NCBI GenBank assembly: GCA_949825065.1
Contig: OX463846.1
Location: 14,104,046 to 14,168,045 of the forward strand
DNA from: Odontocerum albicorne
Taxonomy: Eukaryota; Arthropoda; Insecta; Trichoptera; Odontoceridae
Reading direction: 5' to 3'
DNA length: 64,000 nucleotides
Shown: in pieces, positions 51,080 to 61,249 of the stretch
How positions within the stretch are numbered: the stretch's first letter is position 1
Layout: each line of letters begins with the position of its first letter
The notes under the pieces: model-generated
What the model saw: the letters and a program-made list of their open reading frames with translations, nothing else
Told to the model about the DNA's origin: nothing
The model's database searches: none
Made by a program: the position numbers and the translations under genes

Positions 51080-51441
51080 GCAACCGCATTTACCACCTTC
51101 AACAAACATTTTTTACATTTTTAATATATTTATATAAGTCACACACGTCTCCTTATCCACTTAATTACCTATATATATTTACATACTATATTCACTTTCG
51201 TACTATATTTTATTCATAACCATTATTTTTTCACCCATTCAATATATTCGTGTGTGACTCCACAACTAAATGTATATTCTTATGTAATATTATGTATATA
51301 CTATCACATTTATTTATGTATTTAATCGTTTTATAATTTCTCATAATCATTCATAAAATCAAAACATTTACCACAAACCTATCCTTTCCTGATTCCTAAA
51401 AAGATCCAAAATTTCCAAAATATCAAAACAGTCAGAACTTA

Positions 51442-51474
51442 TCCGATGAAGGAGTAAGGTGTCCTACCATCGGA
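51442..51474 (+). ncRNA. 3'-terminal stem-loop of Jockey copy 2
   Basis: Identical to the copy 1 stem-loop and at the same distance from the end. Confidence 0.55.
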
Positions 51475-51506
51475 CCGAAACTCCAAACAAGTTATCAATC
51501 ACTAGC

Positions 51507-51516
51507 ATTTTGTAAA
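51507..51516 (+). repeat. Target-site-like sequence between copies 2 and 3
   Basis: ATTTTGTAAA, preceded by one extra base (C). Copy 3 begins directly CATTCCAG here, whereas copies 1 and 2 begin CACATTCCAG. Confidence 0.75.
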
Positions 51517-52191
51517 CATTCCAGTCACGGACCCGCTCTGGAGCAGTCGCCTTTACCCGCAAACATACGCGCTCTCTCCACAGTTCGTTCCGATAGATAG
51601 ATACAACCGTCTCAGCCCGCGTCCCGTCAATTGTGCGCTCGCAGTGTCGCCTACGCCCGTTTGTCACCGAACATAGTGCTCGCGCGCAGTCGCAATCAGT
51701 GTCATCTTCACCGAAGCTTCGCATTTCGCCCACGCTCGTCACACCAAGTGACGTCATCAACCGCGCTTGCGCATGAACAATTTCCTCGCCACGGCCACCA
51801 GTGTTTAACTTTGTTCGCGTTTTCGTATATATTAAGGAGCAGGCCTCCAAAAAAAAGTTATAAGTGAATTGATTTGTTTCGAGTTCCGGTCCATGCCAGT
51901 CGTCTTCTTCTTCGTCAAGTAAGCTACTGACTGTTCTGTCCCTCTCACTCTTTTCCACTCCTCGGGCGGAGTTGCAAATCTGAATAAGGTCGGCAACTCT
52001 TCCCATCCTATCTTCATCCCATACTTCATACATTCACATCACCCTTCATAATCTTACTTTATTTATCATTTGCTTATTTTACCTTATTCTACTTTATACT
52101 CACACCTAACCATACTTATTCCACAGCTATATCCTAACAATATTGTCCACCTTTCTCACATTATTTGCCCTTCTCCCCCCGTTAATCAACC

Positions 52192-53865
52192 ATGAAGCCC
52201 ATGAAGTCCGTCAAGTCCGCCAAGTCCGCCAAGTCCGCCAAGTCGGACTTCTTCATCACAACCCCACGTATCATCATTAGGAAAACATCAACGCCTGAAA
52301 CGCCCGCTTCCGTCCCCGTGGCCTCGCCTACACCATCATCCGCTATGTCTCCGGTCCGCCCAACTTCCCCTGAACCAGTCATCTCTACACTTAAAGACGC
52401 CATTGAGCTCTTTAAGATGGATTCTTTAACCAAAAGAGAATCCATCAAAGTGTCAAAGCTTCTCCACGAGCTCTTCCGTAACGGAGAGCTCACGTTCTTG
52501 ACCAAAGAACCTCCATCGGAATCACCAACCGTCTTGCCAACTGTCTCACCCCCAACACCGCCGCGCTCCACTCTCACTCTGAATCCCCCACTCTCCCCAC
52601 CAACAATTATCATCCCGGATACTCCAGATATGGACTGGCAATCTTTTGCCAAAAATCGAAAAAGGGCTCTCCAATCTCAAGTAAGCCCCCCCCTCGTTCG
52701 TCCCCAGTCAAACCCGAAACCAGATGATGCCACCGCGACCCAAGCAAACAAAAGGATGAGAGGCCCACTCAGCCCTCCTCTTCCCGCAGCTCCCGCCCCA
52801 CCTTCAATTACAGTCGTACGACCTCTACTTCCGGTCAAAAAAGACCGCATCCCCCCCATCGTTCTTCACAATTCCGACAAATACGGAGACCTGAGAGCCA
52901 AACTCAGGTCCCAAAACATCAACTTCACCTCGAAGGTTCAGCCCAACGGAGATTTAAAAATCTCCACTGAAACCGTCGAGGCTTACCGCTCCCTCGTCCA
53001 CATCACCGACTCTCTCGCCATCCCATACCACTCCTTCCACCTGGAGAACGAGAAGCCCCTGTTAGCCGTCATTCGTGGCCTACCGACCCCTATCAGCGTC
53101 GAGGACATAATGACAGAGCTCAAATCCCTCGATTACCCGGTACAGAACGTGTACCGCATGAAAAACCGTAATCGAGTGGAACTCCCCATGGTCATCGTGA
53201 AGATGACACGGGACTCTGCCGCAAAGCGCATCTTCACCGAACTCCACGGTGTACTCGATATTCGAGTCACAGTGGAGGAGCTGAACAAGCGCAAAGGCAT
53301 GGGCCAGTGTCATCGATGCCAACAGTTCGCCCATTCCGCCGGCAACTGCCACGCCCCAGCCAACTGTGTGAAATGCGGTAGAACCCATCACACATCCGAA
53401 TGCAGGAAGTCCGCGGACACTCCCGCCACCTGCTGTAACTGCGGAGGCCCACACACGGCCAACTTCAGAGGCTGCCCACGCTTCCCTAAGAGCAACCTCC
53501 CTTCAATCGCTCCCCAACACCACTTCCAGACCCCGCAGCCCTTACGCCCCCTCATGGATGGCATCTACCAACGCCCATCTACCAACGCCCCCGAACGCCC
53601 CCTTTCGAACGCCCCCTCGGCAAACAACGCCACACGGCGATTCCCCAACGCCCCCCAGAGTGCATCGATACCGGTCACTTCCTTCGCGTCATATGCGAAC
53701 ATCGCAACTCGCCGCCCCCTTTTATCGTCATCTACACCCCAAAACTACACATCGCCCGTCGCCCCCCCCCCAAATCGCGATCTCATTCTGAACAATTTAA
53801 AATCAGCCATCACCGAAGCCATGAATCTCCTCAACTACATCCAAGAACATGGCTCGCACCTATAA
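52192..53865 (+). CDS. Jockey ORF1 protein, copy 3 (variant)
   Basis: 557 residues. Residues 1-56 equal copies 1 and 2. About 57-135 is a different version (for example STLKDAIELFKMDSLTKRES in place of STFEEAIELFNMENTSKRVT), three residues longer overall. From there to the end it is similar with scattered substitutions. The PRE_C2HC-like region and all three zinc knuckles are unchanged. The pattern suggests recombination or template switching between two ORF1 lineages within a spacer that tolerates change. Confidence 0.92.
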   Translation: MKPMKSVKSAKSAKSAKSDFFITTPRIIIRKTSTPETPASVPVASPTPSSAMSPVRPTSPEPVISTLKDAIELFKMDSLTKRESIKVSKLLHELFRNGELTFLTKEPPSESPTVLPTVSPPTPPRSTLTLNPPLSPPTIIIPDTPDMDWQSFAKNRKRALQSQVSPPLVRPQSNPKPDDATATQANKRMRGPLSPPLPAAPAPPSITVVRPLLPVKKDRIPPIVLHNSDKYGDLRAKLRSQNINFTSKVQPNGDLKISTETVEAYRSLVHITDSLAIPYHSFHLENEKPLLAVIRGLPTPISVEDIMTELKSLDYPVQNVYRMKNRNRVELPMVIVKMTRDSAAKRIFTELHGVLDIRVTVEELNKRKGMGQCHRCQQFAHSAGNCHAPANCVKCGRTHHTSECRKSADTPATCCNCGGPHTANFRGCPRFPKSNLPSIAPQHHFQTPQPLRPLMDGIYQRPSTNAPERPLSNAPSANNATRRFPNAPQSASIPVTSFASYANIATRRPLLSSSTPQNYTSPVAPPPNRDLILNNLKSAITEAMNLLNYIQEHGSHL

Positions 53866-56656
53866 ACCATCACACATATCCGCCGCGTTCTGGAACGCAA
53901 ACGGTTCCCTCAGAACACACAAACACGAGGTCGAGGATTTCCTCCTCGAGCACAACCTGGACGTGTTGCTGATAACGGAAACGCATCTCAAACCGAGCTA
54001 CCGTTACAGCATCCGTAACTACTACTGCTACAGAGACGACCGCCTCATCGGCAGAAAAGGCGGCACCGCAACTCTCATCAAAAGCACAATAGACCACTGC
54101 CACATCCCCTCCCCTTCCACCGTTAACATAGAATCCACATGCGTAGTGGTGAACACCGCCAATCACGGCCCCCTTAAACTTTGCGCGACTTATCTTCCAC
54201 CTACCTCCCCACTTGTCGAGTCTGAACTTGACTCATTCCTCGCAGACAATATCCCCACCATCATGGCGGGAGATCTAAATGCTAAACACCACTTCTGGCA
54301 CAGCCGCACTCCCAACACTCACGGCAGAATACTCGATGAAATTTCCTCCCGCAAAAGATACTTCGTGGAAGGACCCACGTCTCCCACCATCTATCCACTA
54401 AGAGACAATCATCGCCCCGATGTCATCGACATCATAGTCCATAACGACATTCCCTATCAAACAGATCTCACGACTGTTCACCAACTTCAATCCGATCACT
54501 ACCCGGTATTACTTCTACTGACGGATGGCTTCCCACCCTTCTCGCCATCAGCCCCTCCGCGACACATCACCTCGTGGAGCGATTTCGCTATTAACGTCGA
54601 CAGCAGCATCAAAATACCGACAACTTTCCCCGACACGAACTCCATAGACGCCGCTATAAATGACTTCACAGCCACCATCAAATCCGCTCTCACATCCTCT
54701 TCAAAAGAGAGACCAGCCGATAAACCCGAACTTCCCCTTCCTTCACATATCAAAATACTGATTATGGAAAAAAACAAAGCCAGAAAACTGTGGCAAAACA
54801 CAGCTGTCCCCTCTTATAAGACCGACTACAACAGACTAGTCAAAACAATCAAACACCTCCTACAGCAACTCCGCAATGACAAATGGTCAGACTTCGTCGA
54901 GTCCCTCGAATATAATGATGGACTCAAATGGAAATTAACGCGCTGCCTTAGAAATACGCCCTCCCGACCCAGCTCTCTTCAAGGACCAAATGGCCCCGTT
55001 TTCTCTGCTCGCGACCGCGCAGAGACCTTTGCTGACTCTCTAGCAAACATATTCTCGCCTAATGCAGACCTCTCTGACCCCTCTCACTCAATAATGGTCG
55101 ACAATGCAGTCGTCGACATATTAAATGTGCAAACCCCCCCCACCACAGACTTCTTCTCACCGATAGAAATACAATCTATCATTAAAAATCTCATTAATAA
55201 AAAAGCACCCGGCCCCGATAAAATCAATAATCTCACCTTGAAAAAACTCCCGAAAAAAGCCATTTACGCCCTTACTGCCATCTACAATGCCTGCCTTCGA
55301 CATAAATTCTTTCCGACCCCTTTCAAAAACGCCGACGTCATCATGTTCCCCAAACCGGGTAAAAGCCACATTATCCCCGAAAATCACAGACCGATCAGCC
55401 TGCTCCCGACTCTAGGTAAAGTGCTCGAGAAATTAATCCTCGAACGTCTCTCCACCGAAACTTACTCACGCAACATCATCCCAGATTCGCAACACGGATT
55501 TAGGCCATTACACTCTACCAGCCATCAGCTTCTTCGCGTTGTAGAACACATAATCAAATCCTTCAGAGCCAAAGGCCTCACGACCCTCCTTTCACTAGAC
55601 GTGGCGAAAGCCTTCGACACAGTCTGGCATAACGGACTCATATTCAAACTGCACAAGTCAGGTATTCCCCTCAGACTAGTGCAAATCATCGCATCATTCC
55701 TCGAAAATCGCTCCTTCTCCGTCAAAATAGACGGCATAAACTCATCCCCACGCCCCATTCTGGCAGGAGTACCCCAAGGTGCACTGCTGTCCCCTATCCT
55801 GTATAACATATACACGAGCGATATGCCTCAATTTTCACGCACACATTGTATCACCACGCAATACGCTGACGACACAGCCTTCCTCTCTTCATCGAAATAT
55901 GAGTCCGATTCCCACGATAGACTGCAAGACTTCATTCCCATTTTGGAGCGCTGGTGCACCAAATGGAAGATCAAAATTAATCCTACCAAAAGCACTGCTG
56001 TCCGCTTCTCACGCAGATATATCGAACCCGTCAGAACTCTTAAACTCTTCGGCCAGAGCGTCCCATGGACGAAACACGTGAAATACTTAGGCCTCACCTT
56101 GGATAGTAAACTCTCGTGGTACAAACACGCCCATAATATAAAATCAAAAGCTCACGGAACACTCAAATCATTATATCCCTTGATCTGCAAACACAGCAAA
56201 CTGAGCCCGCGCACTAAACTCCATCTCTATAAAGCGATCATCAGACCTCAACTGACTTACGCCCTTCCGGTCTGGGGCCACGCGAAGAAATCAACTCTAC
56301 ATCACATTCAAGTCATTCAAAACAAAGCCCTCCGCATAATCTTAAAAGCACCCTACATAGTACGTAACTCTAGACTCCACGCGGATATCAAACTACATAC
56401 CATCCCCGAACATATGCGCGCTCTGGCCGAGAGGTTTTACAGCTCTGTATCCTGTCATCCCAACCCAATCATAAAATCCTTAGATAACTACAGCGCCAAC
56501 ACCAGATTCAGACACACTCGCCCGAAATCAATATTACGAAACGCCCCTCCGAACCCCCACTCCTTAACCGTAATCACCCCCCCAAATGACCCACCGATCG
56601 TCACTCTGGACACCCCTTCATCGACAGCTCCTCCGCAAGACAGTTTACCCCCTTAG
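53849..56656 (+). CDS. Jockey ORF2 protein, copy 3
   Basis: 935 residues, differing from copies 1 and 2 at scattered positions, mostly in the endonuclease half (for example near residues 85-95 and at 150, where histidine replaces tryptophan's neighbour asparagine). The RT half is almost unchanged. All catalytic residues are retained and there is no stop or frameshift. Confidence 0.94.
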   Translation: MARTYKPSHISAAFWNANGSLRTHKHEVEDFLLEHNLDVLLITETHLKPSYRYSIRNYYCYRDDRLIGRKGGTATLIKSTIDHCHIPSPSTVNIESTCVVVNTANHGPLKLCATYLPPTSPLVESELDSFLADNIPTIMAGDLNAKHHFWHSRTPNTHGRILDEISSRKRYFVEGPTSPTIYPLRDNHRPDVIDIIVHNDIPYQTDLTTVHQLQSDHYPVLLLLTDGFPPFSPSAPPRHITSWSDFAINVDSSIKIPTTFPDTNSIDAAINDFTATIKSALTSSSKERPADKPELPLPSHIKILIMEKNKARKLWQNTAVPSYKTDYNRLVKTIKHLLQQLRNDKWSDFVESLEYNDGLKWKLTRCLRNTPSRPSSLQGPNGPVFSARDRAETFADSLANIFSPNADLSDPSHSIMVDNAVVDILNVQTPPTTDFFSPIEIQSIIKNLINKKAPGPDKINNLTLKKLPKKAIYALTAIYNACLRHKFFPTPFKNADVIMFPKPGKSHIIPENHRPISLLPTLGKVLEKLILERLSTETYSRNIIPDSQHGFRPLHSTSHQLLRVVEHIIKSFRAKGLTTLLSLDVAKAFDTVWHNGLIFKLHKSGIPLRLVQIIASFLENRSFSVKIDGINSSPRPILAGVPQGALLSPILYNIYTSDMPQFSRTHCITTQYADDTAFLSSSKYESDSHDRLQDFIPILERWCTKWKIKINPTKSTAVRFSRRYIEPVRTLKLFGQSVPWTKHVKYLGLTLDSKLSWYKHAHNIKSKAHGTLKSLYPLICKHSKLSPRTKLHLYKAIIRPQLTYALPVWGHAKKSTLHHIQVIQNKALRIILKAPYIVRNSRLHADIKLHTIPEHMRALAERFYSSVSCHPNPIIKSLDNYSANTRFRHTRPKSILRNAPPNPHSLTVITPPNDPPIVTLDTPSSTAPPQDSLPP

Positions 56657-57017
56657 GCAACCGCATTTACCACCTTCAATAAACATTTTTTACATTTTTA
56701 ATATATTTATATAAGTCACACACGTCTCCTTATCCACTTAATTACCTATATATATTTACATACTATATTCACTTTCGTACTATATTTTATTCATAACCAT
56801 TATTTTTCACCCATTCAATATATTCGTGTGTGACGACACAACTAAATGTATATTCTTATGTAATATTATGTATATACTATCACATTTATTTATGTATTTA
56901 ATCGTTTTATAATTTCTCATAATCATTCATAAAATCAAAACATTTACCACAAACCTATCCTTTCCCGACTCCTAAAAAGATCCAAAATTTCCAAAATATC
57001 AAAACAGTCAGAACTTA

Positions 57018-57050
57018 TCCGATGAAGGAGTAAGGTGTCCTACCATCGGA
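57018..57050 (+). ncRNA. 3'-terminal stem-loop of Jockey copy 3
   Basis: Same sequence as in copies 1 and 2 despite divergence elsewhere in the copy. Confidence 0.55.
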
Positions 57051-57082
57051 CCGAAACTCCAAACAAGTTATCAACCACTAGG

Positions 57083-57093
57083 AATTTTGTAAA
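57083..57093 (+). repeat. Target-site duplication after Jockey copy 3
   Basis: AATTTTGTAAA, identical to 40365-40375. To its right the hAT transposase N-terminal sequence resumes. Confidence 0.75.
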
Positions 57094-57386
57094 TCACTTC
57101 TCACTGACTTCTCACGTTGAAATATATTTCTATGTAATACCGACTTTACCGTGTTTTTACTTGAGACCCGCTTCCCTACATCAAGCTGCCTGGGAGGAAT
57201 CTCTCCCTGCTCTTCTTCTTCTTCTGCTGGATCTTCGAAACGGAATTCGTTACCTCGATTCTCGGAGCGCGACGCGGCGACCAACAACCTATTGCTACAG
57301 TCTTTGTACCTGTCCGGTACACTTGTGCTGGGTTCTTCATCATCTGTACGTGAAGACGGATCTTTTCCACGTAAAAATTTATCCAT
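57094..57386 (-). pseudogene. hAT transposase, N-terminal fragment
   Basis: It starts MDKFLRGKDPSSRTDDEEPS at 57386 (an alternative ATG lies six codons upstream) and runs VPDRYKDCSNRLLVAASRSE, later ending REKSVRSDLQ at the array. MD.FL.. followed by a polar stretch is the usual N-terminus of ZBED-type hAT transposases. The BED zinc finger expected next is not found on either side of the insertion. The array inserted inside or just after this segment. Confidence 0.7.
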
Positions 57387-57905
57387 ATTTAAAGGGGTAT
57401 ACAACTAAATGTGTATCACACGAAGTACGCTAACCACACACAATTCAGCAACACAATTAATAGTAATTATCGTTAATGGTAGAAACTTGTTTATTTAACT
57501 TTGTGTTGTTAAAATAGTGACAGCTCTGCACACGACAGTAATGACGGACGAGTGAACGTGATGTAACGCGTGCAAATGCAGTATAACGCATGCGCATGAG
57601 TCTTTAGCGACGCGCATAAGGATCATTTTTCTTTGTCTATGACTAATTTGGTGCGGCCATGGTGTGTACAAAGCACACTACGCAGTTTTCAACAGTTGGC
57701 ACCAGGCGCTGGGGGATCATTGAAAAATTATTTAATTATAATAATTATTCTATACTACATTTTGAAAAATAGACAATATTATGAAAAATAATTTGTCATT
57801 GTGTATTAAATACATAATGAAAAATTGTAAAATGTCAAATACATTGAATTTGACCGCGGCACACCTGTATCCGGCTCACGGCACACCAGTGTGCCACGGC
57901 ACACC
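57387..57905 (-). other. 5' flank of the hAT transposase and right subterminal region
   Basis: Non-coding. GCATGCGCATGAG-type words near 57590 and repeated GGCACACC (57858-57905) lie next to the terminal repeat. The latter mirror the GGCACACC at the left end and may be transposase binding sites. Confidence 0.5.
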
Positions 57906-57920
57906 GGTTGCGGAGCACTG

Positions 57921-57928
57921 CATTAAAC
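57921..57928 (+). repeat. hAT target-site duplication, right copy
   Basis: CATTAAAC, identical to 39109-39116. Confidence 0.9.
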
Positions 57929-57969
57929 TATTGATTGTTCAATCATACAGCTTAGCAAATTAATCGTCC

Positions 57970-58200
57970 TATCATATAGCTCATGGCTGAGCAACGGGAC
58001 GCCTATGATAGTCTCTTATGACTCCTCTAAATCCATGCCAGCACTCCGCGGCTCGGAGGGCAGTTGTTAAGGATAGTACAGTTGCGTTCCTCACTTGATC
58101 AGTCTAACGCATTGGGATTCTTCCTCTTGTGCATCGTCTTTCAGCGCTTCCAGTAACCATAAACCTCTGCAAACTATCTCCTTGGCAACAATGAGCCCAA
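57970..58200 (-). pseudogene. LINE-B relic, extreme C-terminus
   Basis: The minus strand reads MVTGSAERRCTRGRIPMR, TDQVRNATVLSLTTALRAAE and CWHGFRGVIRDYHRRPVAQP with few breaks. It is the same family as 11240-11450. Confidence 0.65.
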
Positions 58201-58371
58201 TTAATCAAAAGACCCGTCAAAGGCATATATTGTCGCCAATCTGTCGGTGATTTTCAATTTTTCGAGAATAGAAGCGTTAGTTTGTCTTGCTGTCCATGGA
58301 ATTCGTAACATTCTTTTACAGTATCACATTTCAAATGCAGAAATGTGGTATTGGAGAAGTATGAAATGAGA
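58201..58371. other. Short unrecognised spacer
   Basis: Nothing recognised. Confidence 0.35.
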
Positions 58372-58500
58372 AAATCTATTTCATAATAAAACCGCAGAAA
58401 ACTTACCAAGGGAAGACGAACTACAAATAAACCTTTGTAGTTCATAAGATATGTGATAATAACACATTCGGTTTTAGGTGGAGTGTGTTTATATAAGATA
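58372..58500 (+). repeat. Dispersed repeat R3
   Basis: AATAAAACCGCAGAAAACTTA, GACGAACTACAAATAAACCTTTG and AACACATTCGGTTTTAGGTG match the 14050 copy. Confidence 0.6.
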
Positions 58501-59955
58501 TTCTCACGCAGGGCATATATTGTGAAAAAATAAATGATATATTCATGACATTAGGTCAATCGTCACGTACAAAAGCTATAATGTTTTCCCGTCCGTTCCT
58601 TTCAGTGATAGATCGAGAGTCAGATCTATAGTAGGAACAGAAGCGGCATTTCTTTATCTAACATTCTCTATCTTATCAATCTTTCTCAGGCAATTCTCTC
58701 TCGGTTGCTGAGACATTGAGAAAATGTCTCCGAGACATTTGCTAACTTGTCCACCCTTCCACTCATACATCACACCCCCTTGGTTTGACAAACGATTGCC
58801 ATCAGAACGGGTTAGCACGTTTATGGAGCTGGCGCAGTATATTTTTGCTGTTGCTGGATTTATGTTAACTTTTGCAAATTCTCAACTCATTATCAGAGAT
58901 ACGAAATTTCAAAACTTTCATCTTATTATTTTTTAATAAATCTTGTTAAAAATAGTATACTCTCCTAAAATAATTCATCGATGCCAGTTCTAAGTCCGGA
59001 TGACTGAGAACGATAGTTGTAAAGTGAAATATCAGCCTACAGATCAGATAATTTCAGAATCAAATAAGTTTTTTTTTTCTTTGAATGCCGTTTACAAAAC
59101 TTCAAGTATAAATTGCAAAGTTAATTTTAATTTACGTAGAAATAACGTTACATTAGGTTAAAAATATATTCCAAGAAACCCAGATAAATTAAAGCCTGCT
59201 TATCTTCACTATTATAAGATTCAGTTTTCATTTACATTGCACTTTCTTCTTCGACTTCCTCTAAGCTTCGTCTGATTACGACTTCTCTATCCAGAATTGC
59301 ATGTTGCGGATACGATCCTTTGCCACACCTAGCGTTCGGATGTTATCCTCTACACTATGAATCCGCAGTTTCTTTGGATGACTTCTACGTTCATTCTAAG
59401 CAACGATCGGCCAACATACTTTCCAGGTTAAAATGTACCAATTTTTTTCAGTTACGGTGTACAGGTCTAACCATAGACTGCTCAGCTATGCCATGGTACC
59501 ATAGGTCAGATCATAAATCTACTGCAGGTCACCAGAGGAGGAGCAGAGAAGGTTTCTCTTCACGTCATGAGTCGTATGTATCACAAAGCCCATTGCTTTT
59601 GCAATAGCAAGAATGAAAGCAATAAAAATATTTCATTAATATTTCCTGGTCAATATTTTGGTCTTCTGGTCATTCGTTCCTTCTTACTGAGGGTCTCTAG
59701 GAACGAATTAGGTTACCTTACACTGTGATTGTATATTCGTAAGAAAATAATATATACAAAATATGTTGATGAAAAATCTGTCCCTTGGAGAAGAAGTTAC
59801 TGGCGCCACACTAGAGTGAGGAAAGGATAGCAGTGGCACCGATATAAGGTCAGATATCATGGACAGAGATAATTATTGCAAAAAAAAAACTTTTTGTACT
59901 GCAGAAGACCTTTGAAAAGTTAACAAATCACAAAATTTCCACATAGGATCGTAAT
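58501..59955. other. Unrecognised region
   Basis: A 95-residue frame at 59320-59607 (plus) has ordinary composition but no domain and no supporting signals. A 70-residue frame at 58724-58936 is similar. I do not call either a gene. Confidence 0.3.
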
Positions 59956-59959
59956 TTAT

Positions 59960-60190
59960 AAGATTTTAGTTGTACATGTTACAATAACACATGCCACTTC
60001 ATTGCGGTCACTTACTATTCGAATATAAGTAAACAAACCTCCCTGAGTCAATAACTTCACCTGATCACTCCAACTTTCTGGTGCTTCTTATGACCATCGA
60101 TTTCATCAGGTTATCAAGCTAACGTCTGTGAATGTGCCTGAAGAACCGTAGGATACGCTGGAAGCATATTTAGGGCAATCGTATCGTTAC
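59960..60190 (-). pseudogene. LINE-B-type relic, C-terminal tail
   Basis: Minus-strand frames resemble FFRHIHRRxLDNLMKSMVIG, STRKLERSGEVIDSGRFVY and SGMCYC, the FGH..RR...NL.K..V.G segment of LINE tails. Strongly decayed. Confidence 0.45.
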
Positions 60191-60845
60191 ATTAAACTCC
60201 TCGAGTATGAATATTTTATTTTTTTGGTGATCCACGAATTTCTCATCCCCCAAAGCCAACACTGCGTCCAAAAGAAATAGGTTCTTCTTTTTTACGAGAT
60301 TCAGTGTCGTACAACATTACAGAAAATATTCGAATTGGGGTTAGCATTGTTTTAAAATTAGGAATTTAAATTCTTTGAAAGTGATTCGGTCCATATTTGT
60401 TCTAAACCTGCTCCTTAGTTTGACAAACGAGCGCCATCAGTCTAATGAATTAACGCCCCGACTTGTCGGGGACATTTCCCTCTCTCTCTCTTATTCCCAC
60501 TAAATCTCTCCAAATCTCTCTCCCTCTCCGTCCTCTAAGTCAGACAGGGTGAAAATTGTGTTATAAATTACGCTTTACACCTTCCGCCCTCTTTCATCTT
60601 CATTTTGCGATGATTAATGGGGCTGATGGGATTCTTAAGTTGAAGTTTCAAACAGATTTTTTGATCTATGATATTTCATTTTGATTATCATGAAAGCTCT
60701 AATGGAAATGATCTAAGAAAATAGTTATTGTCGAGTCGCTTTTGCGTGTTACTGAAAATTATATTATGGTTGATGTTGTGGCAATGAAACGTGGACATGG
60801 AATATACTGGAAATAGCTGAATAATAACTAAGAAGAATACACGTG
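60191..60845. other. Spacer with a perfect 7-bp G+C hairpin and CT-rich stretch
   Basis: CCCCGAC (60456-60462) pairs with GTCGGGG (60465-60471). A CTCTCTCTC-rich stretch follows to about 60530. No gene recognised. Confidence 0.35.
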
Positions 60846-60849
60846 GGGA

Positions 60850-61200
60850 CAATGTATGAGAGAATGCGCAATGAAGGGATAAAGGCATGAGTCTGAACTT
60901 AAGATTGATGTATTGAGAAAAATAAAAAACACTCTCAGACGCTTTGGGCTTGTAGAGCGAATGCGTGAAGAAAGACTTATACAAAAAATATACAGTTAAT
61001 TGTAAATTGAATGCGTGGTAGACAAAGATCAAGGAAACTATGAATGGATCAAGTGAATGATATTTTGAAAGAAGAAATATAGAAAGTCAAAGATATCGTA
61101 GGAGTTTTATGAGAAGGGGAATGATAATTAGAGATTTGAAAGTCTGGCGCTCTACTGTCTCTGCTTATCCCGAAAGGAAAATGGCGTGATAACGTATAAT
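60850..61200 (+). pseudogene. LINE-A relic, C-terminal ORF end
   Basis: Pieces in order: VLRKIKNTLRRFGLVERMRE, ERLIQKIYS, MNGSSE.YFERRNIES-type tail and a final STVSAYPERKMA. It is the clearest plus-strand copy of this tail, though frameshifted. Confidence 0.6.
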
Positions 61201-61249
61201 TATGGTAGATTAAATTTATGGAGTAAGTTAAATGCAATTAAAATATTAT

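Larger units (their letters stand above)
45947..51505 (+). mobile_element. Jockey-type non-LTR retrotransposon, copy 2, full length
   Basis: Exactly the length of copy 1 (5559 bases) and differs by only a handful of substitutions I could find (for example near 46057, 47251, 49097 and in the trailer near 51258 and 51390). It is either a very recent insertion or a duplication of copy 1. Confidence 0.93.
51517..57081 (+). mobile_element. Jockey-type non-LTR retrotransposon, copy 3, full length and mosaic
   Basis: 5565 bases. The leader and first 170 bases of ORF1 are almost identical to copies 1 and 2. Then a block (52360-52600) is strongly diverged. The rest is a few percent different, with identical patches in the RT region. 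The trailer has AATAAA near 56678 where copies 1 and 2 have AACAAA. It still has no poly(A) tail. Confidence 0.93.
39117..57920 (-). mobile_element. hAT transposon, internally deleted, split by a retrotransposon array
   Basis: The ends are CAGTGCTCCGCAACC (39117-39131) and its exact reverse complement (57906-57920). Both have subterminal GGCACACC/GTGCCGTG-type repeats, and perfect 8-bp duplications flank them. Removing the inserted retroelements (40365-57082 or more) leaves about 2.1 kb. The transposase runs on the minus strand, with its N-terminus at the right end and its C-terminus at the left. It lacks the BED zinc finger and most of the catalytic core, so the element was probably already non-autonomous before the retroelements arrived. 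Confidence 0.9.

Noticed and set aside
51464..52033. 189-codon minus-strand frame crossing the copy 2/3 junction
   Set aside because: It is antisense to leader and trailer sequence, exists only because of the junction, and has no domain.
40365..57093. Telomere-type LINE array (HeT-A/TART-like)
   Set aside because: hAT sequence resumes on the right with a matching target duplication, there are no A-tails at the junctions, and no TTAGG-type repeats are present. The array is internal.
59320..59607. 95-residue frame as a possible exon
   Set aside because: There is no recognisable domain and no nearby splice or promoter evidence. It remains possible but unsupported.
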